Shown in pieces: positions 61,146 through 64,000 of a stretch of DNA of 64,000 nt. Origin of the DNA: Leishmania donovani (lineage: Eukaryota > Euglenozoa > Kinetoplastea > Trypanosomatida > Trypanosomatidae); the NCBI RefSeq assembly GCF_000227135.1, contig NC_018256.1, forward strand, positions 657,646-721,645, written 5' to 3'. Every line of letters starts with the position of its first letter. Position 1 is the stretch's first letter. The notes under the pieces are model-generated. The model did not search any database and was not told the DNA's origin. It worked only from the letters and a program-made list of their open reading frames with translations. The position numbers and the translations under genes are program-made.

Positions 61146-63560
61146 CAAGCGCAGCGTCCTTGCTCTTCCGGTGTGGGAAGACTGCCGCCAGGTAAATAGC
61201 CCAGCTCGTAGTGGGGTGTTCTCGGCGTATACGGGACTGCACGTCTCTTCGATACCGAGCCCGCTATGGCCTGTCTTGTCAACACCAAGAGCGGGGCACT
61301 GCAGCCTGATACCGCGGTTAGGCGGCCGTCGTTATCAGGCAGGGAAGCAGTGACGAGAAGACAACGCTGAATACAAGAATCCTCGGCCACGGTGCATTCA
61401 GCGGTGCGTTTTGTTTTGTACTTTGTTTCTTGTCGCTTTCCTTGCCCGCTACCGTGAGCAGCGCCGAATCACACAAGCATGCACTCTCAGGGGGGAGGGC
61501 TGAGAACAGCAACGGCTTCCTGGTAAGTGGAGGGAGAACATAGCGAGATGAGAGAGAGGCCCACGGGGAGAGATGGGGAAGGCCAAAGCCTGCAGCAGAG
61601 AAAGAAGAACTTGAAAAGGAATGGCGCGAAAGAGCAACTTGAGAACATGAAAAAAGGCGAAATGCGATCATTGTGACATAGATGGAAGGGCACACACTCA
61701 AAAAGCGCCAAAAAGCAAATTTGGAGGAGGGAGGTACGCTCACATTAGGAAAGGTGTGTGCGTGTGTGTTTTTGAAGGGCTCGAAAGAGGACAGAAAGGC
61801 GATTTAACAGAGTACAATAGAAGCGGTGAGGGAGGGGCGGGGGAGGGGGGCGAGTTGAAGAGGAAGAGGGAGAAAACCGAAGAATCACGATTGAGAATGC
61901 ATGGGCAGAGGCGCACATACACACATTCGCACACACACACACACAAGGGCACAAGGACGCTCGAGAAATGCCCACTACTCGATGTACAACGATGGAGGGG
62001 GGAGAAGCAAGTGAAGTACATGCGCCGGCTTCTGCTGACGACACGCAAGTCGGCAAGTATGTTCTCTCGCACCCCCTTTGGTCCTCGGCACATCTATGGG
62101 TTGAATTCCTGGTGTCCGTGTCTGCCTCTGTGTGCCAGTATGGCGTGCCAAATGATGTGCATATAGAGAGAAATAGACACACACAGAAAAAGATTGAAAA
62201 AAAAAAAAAATGACGCACGCAGAGCCGTCAATCGCGCTCGTAAAAAAAGACAAGCAGACGCACACACGATTACATACAAGAATATAGAAAACGAAAAGCA
62301 AACGGTAGCATCCAGATACGTACATATGCATACATATATGCATATGCATGTAGTGCGTGGGAGGGAGAAGGAATCAAGTTGTGTGCATCGACGCAGACAT
62401 GCGGAGCGGTGAAAAAAAAAGCGAGAAGGGTTCGCCGAGAGAAAAAAAAGGGAGGCTGATTCCCTCCTCTTTTTCGATCTTCTACTTTGCTCTCCTGCTT
62501 CTTCGTGATGCTACCTAACATGTGCGCACGGTGCTCAGAGTGCCTGACACAACGAAGGAAAAACGAAAGCAAGAAATATACGCGTTTTAGGTGTCGATTG
62601 TGCAGGTCCGGGTGCGCAGGGGCTCAAATCTGTCTTTTTTATTTTTGGCAATGATGCGCGGCAGCAGGGATCAAGACCATCCTCATCCGCGACGGAGGAG
62701 GCGAAAAGAAAGCTCGCGAACACACACCCCAACATGCGGACATGCTCGCCACCGAGTCCTCAAAGGGAAGATGTGCCAGCGTAGGACAGGAACTCAGGAG
62801 CGAGCCACAACGAAGAGAGCGGTGGGTGTGCGGAAACGGCGAAGCGGATCACAGCCAAGCACGGAAAAGGGAAAAAGGGGAAGAAACCTGTGCCAAGGTC
62901 TAGCGAAAGACGGACACCGAAAAAACGAAAGCAAACACGTGTCATTCAGACACTGTTGCACTACCTGACGTATCAGTTTTTGTGTGTGTGCGTGCGCGCG
63001 TGCCGCAGGATAAAAGGCGGGGAGCGAATGAGGCAGACATGAGGGCAGTGAACGAGGGAGCGAGAAAGCGAAGAGGCGAGAAAGTAGGGGTGGATGGGGC
63101 ACGGGTGAAGCACCACGCACGCACCTAGAGAATACCGCTGGTTAAGAAGCAAAAAGAATCGAAAATGCTCCTTCCCAACGCCTGTGCAGCGGCCTTGCGT
63201 CTTCCTCCGTCTCCTTCCACTCCCTTTGCGTGCTCGCCCATCGGCTTGCCCTCATGTTCGTTTCTTTCCCCTCCACCTCTTTCCCCACACGGACGCGCAT
63301 CGCTTCCGCACGCGTCTTCCCATTCAGGCTGGATCTGCGAAGAGACGCCATCAAAGAGGCGAAGGGCCAGCAGCACCACGCCTCTGGAGAAGTACAGAGA
63401 ACCCGCAGCCATGCGCCCAAAAAAAGAGCACGACGGCACGCTTTAGCACAAAGAAAAAACGTGTTGAAGCAGAGTCGCAAAATACGCATAAACGGCCACA
63501 GTGTAAGACACTGATACAGAGAGGCACACAGATAGAAACGCCTACGTGCGCTGGCGTGCC
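61146..63560. other. 3' UTR/spacer of the third MFS gene
   Basis: No gene supported. It contains an imperfect AT-rich hairpin at 62321-62352 (tacatatgcatacata / tatgcatatgcatgta), poly-A runs and CA tracts. The first about 250 bp after the DIRE (61146-61400) are compositionally less repetitive but show no coding evidence. Confidence 0.55.
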
Positions 63561-64000
63561 TCACACTACGGCAGCACCAACGTTCGTCTCGTGCACCGCA
63601 CCAGCCACCTGCTGATCAAGGCGGCGACACTTCTCCGCACGTGCAGCGGCCTTCTCAGCGCGGTGCTTGAGAACGAACCTTCGGTAGCGCAGATGGAGCC
63701 ATGTGCTACCGACAATCGCCGTTGCGTTCACACACAACAGGATAATCATGCCGTTGGCGACACATTTCTTGCCGGCGCAGACGGGGTAGATGGGGGTCCT
63801 GCCCGCAGCCAAGTCGGCATCGCGGTTCGCCTTTGCCTGACGATCATACATCTCACCGTAGCCAAAGCGATTTAGCGCAATGACTGCAATGAAGGCGCCG
63901 ACGTACATGAAGTTGTAGTGCTTGCCGATGTCCTTGGCGAACAGCGTGCGCACCGTCAGCGCCGTGCAGGCCCAGCTGAAGCCGTTGCCGAAGGAATCGA
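63561..64000 (-). CDS. MFS transporter, Nodulin-like family, C-terminal part (cut by window end)
   Basis: The frame is open from the window edge to a stop at 63561. It encodes the last 146 or so residues: SFGNGFSWACTALTVRTLFA, then DIGKHYNFM, two transmembrane helices and a basic tail. It equals the gene at 55428 apart from a few bases (for example AKANRD versus AKVNRD), up to about RAEKAAARAE. It then switches abruptly to KCRRLDQQVAGAVHETNVGAAVV. The 5' end lies beyond 64000. It is part of a tandem transporter array with the two MFS genes to its left. Confidence 0.9.
   Translation of the reverse strand, partial: DSFGNGFSWACTALTVRTLFAKDIGKHYNFMYVGAFIAVIALNRFGYGEMYDRQAKANRDADLAAGRTPIYPVCAGKKCVANGMIILLCVNATAIVGSTWLHLRYRRFVLKHRAEKAAARAEKCRRLDQQVAGAVHETNVGAAVV

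Overview
This is a trypanosomatid genome segment, most probably Leishmania or a close Leishmaniinae relative. The reasons are an RNA-editing (editosome) protein of the KREPB6/7/8 type, long intronless genes all on one strand, GC-rich ORFs with third-position G/C bias separated by long GT/AC/purine-rich spacers, polypyrimidine-AG sites just upstream of starts (trans-splice acceptors), and degenerate ingi/L1Tc-type retroposons (DIRE) with SIDER-like short repeats. Every convincing protein gene is on the minus strand, so the window reads as one polycistronic unit transcribed from high to low coordinates.

In transcription order (64 kb to 0): a Nodulin-like MFS transporter cut by the window edge (63561-64000); a near-identical paralogue (55428-57820, split by an assembly gap); a more diverged MFS paralogue (45278-47296); an ASNSD1-type asparagine synthetase-like protein of double the usual length (37720-41421); a small mitochondrial membrane-protein candidate (34622-35107); a protein that joins ankyrin-like repeats to a divergent N-myristoyltransferase-like fold (31338-33476); a 1377-residue protein with several degenerate dsRNA-binding-like modules (23965-28098); phosphatidylinositol 4-kinase III alpha (14387-22363); an editosome U1-type zinc-finger protein, likely KREPB6 (5402-7021); and the AP-1 sigma adaptin (4168-4665). 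The genes do not form one pathway, which is normal for trypanosomatid gene clusters. The tandem MFS genes are the only local gene family.

Mobile DNA takes up much of the rest. A DIRE with recognisable endonuclease, reverse transcriptase and zinc-finger remnants lies between KREPB6 and PI4K (about 9.4-13.3 kb, minus). Related pieces fill 1-2990 (plus), and a 5'-truncated copy sits at 60.27-61.15 kb (minus). SIDER-like blocks of about 0.5 kb lie in four intergenic regions. The retroposons coincide with assembly breaks. Several fixed 99-100-base N gaps are flanked by near-identical 235-400 bp copies of the same sequence, so contig overlaps were not merged and some duplications here, including that of an MFS gene end, are false.

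The observations most worth following are the ankyrin/NMT-like fusion, the multi-dsRBD-like protein, the abrupt C-terminal switch between the two near-identical MFS genes, and an 85-bp conserved element plus AT hairpins in the MFS spacers. No complete CRISPR, rRNA or classical tRNA gene was seen; one weak tRNA-like A/B-box pair is noted at 42.3 kb.
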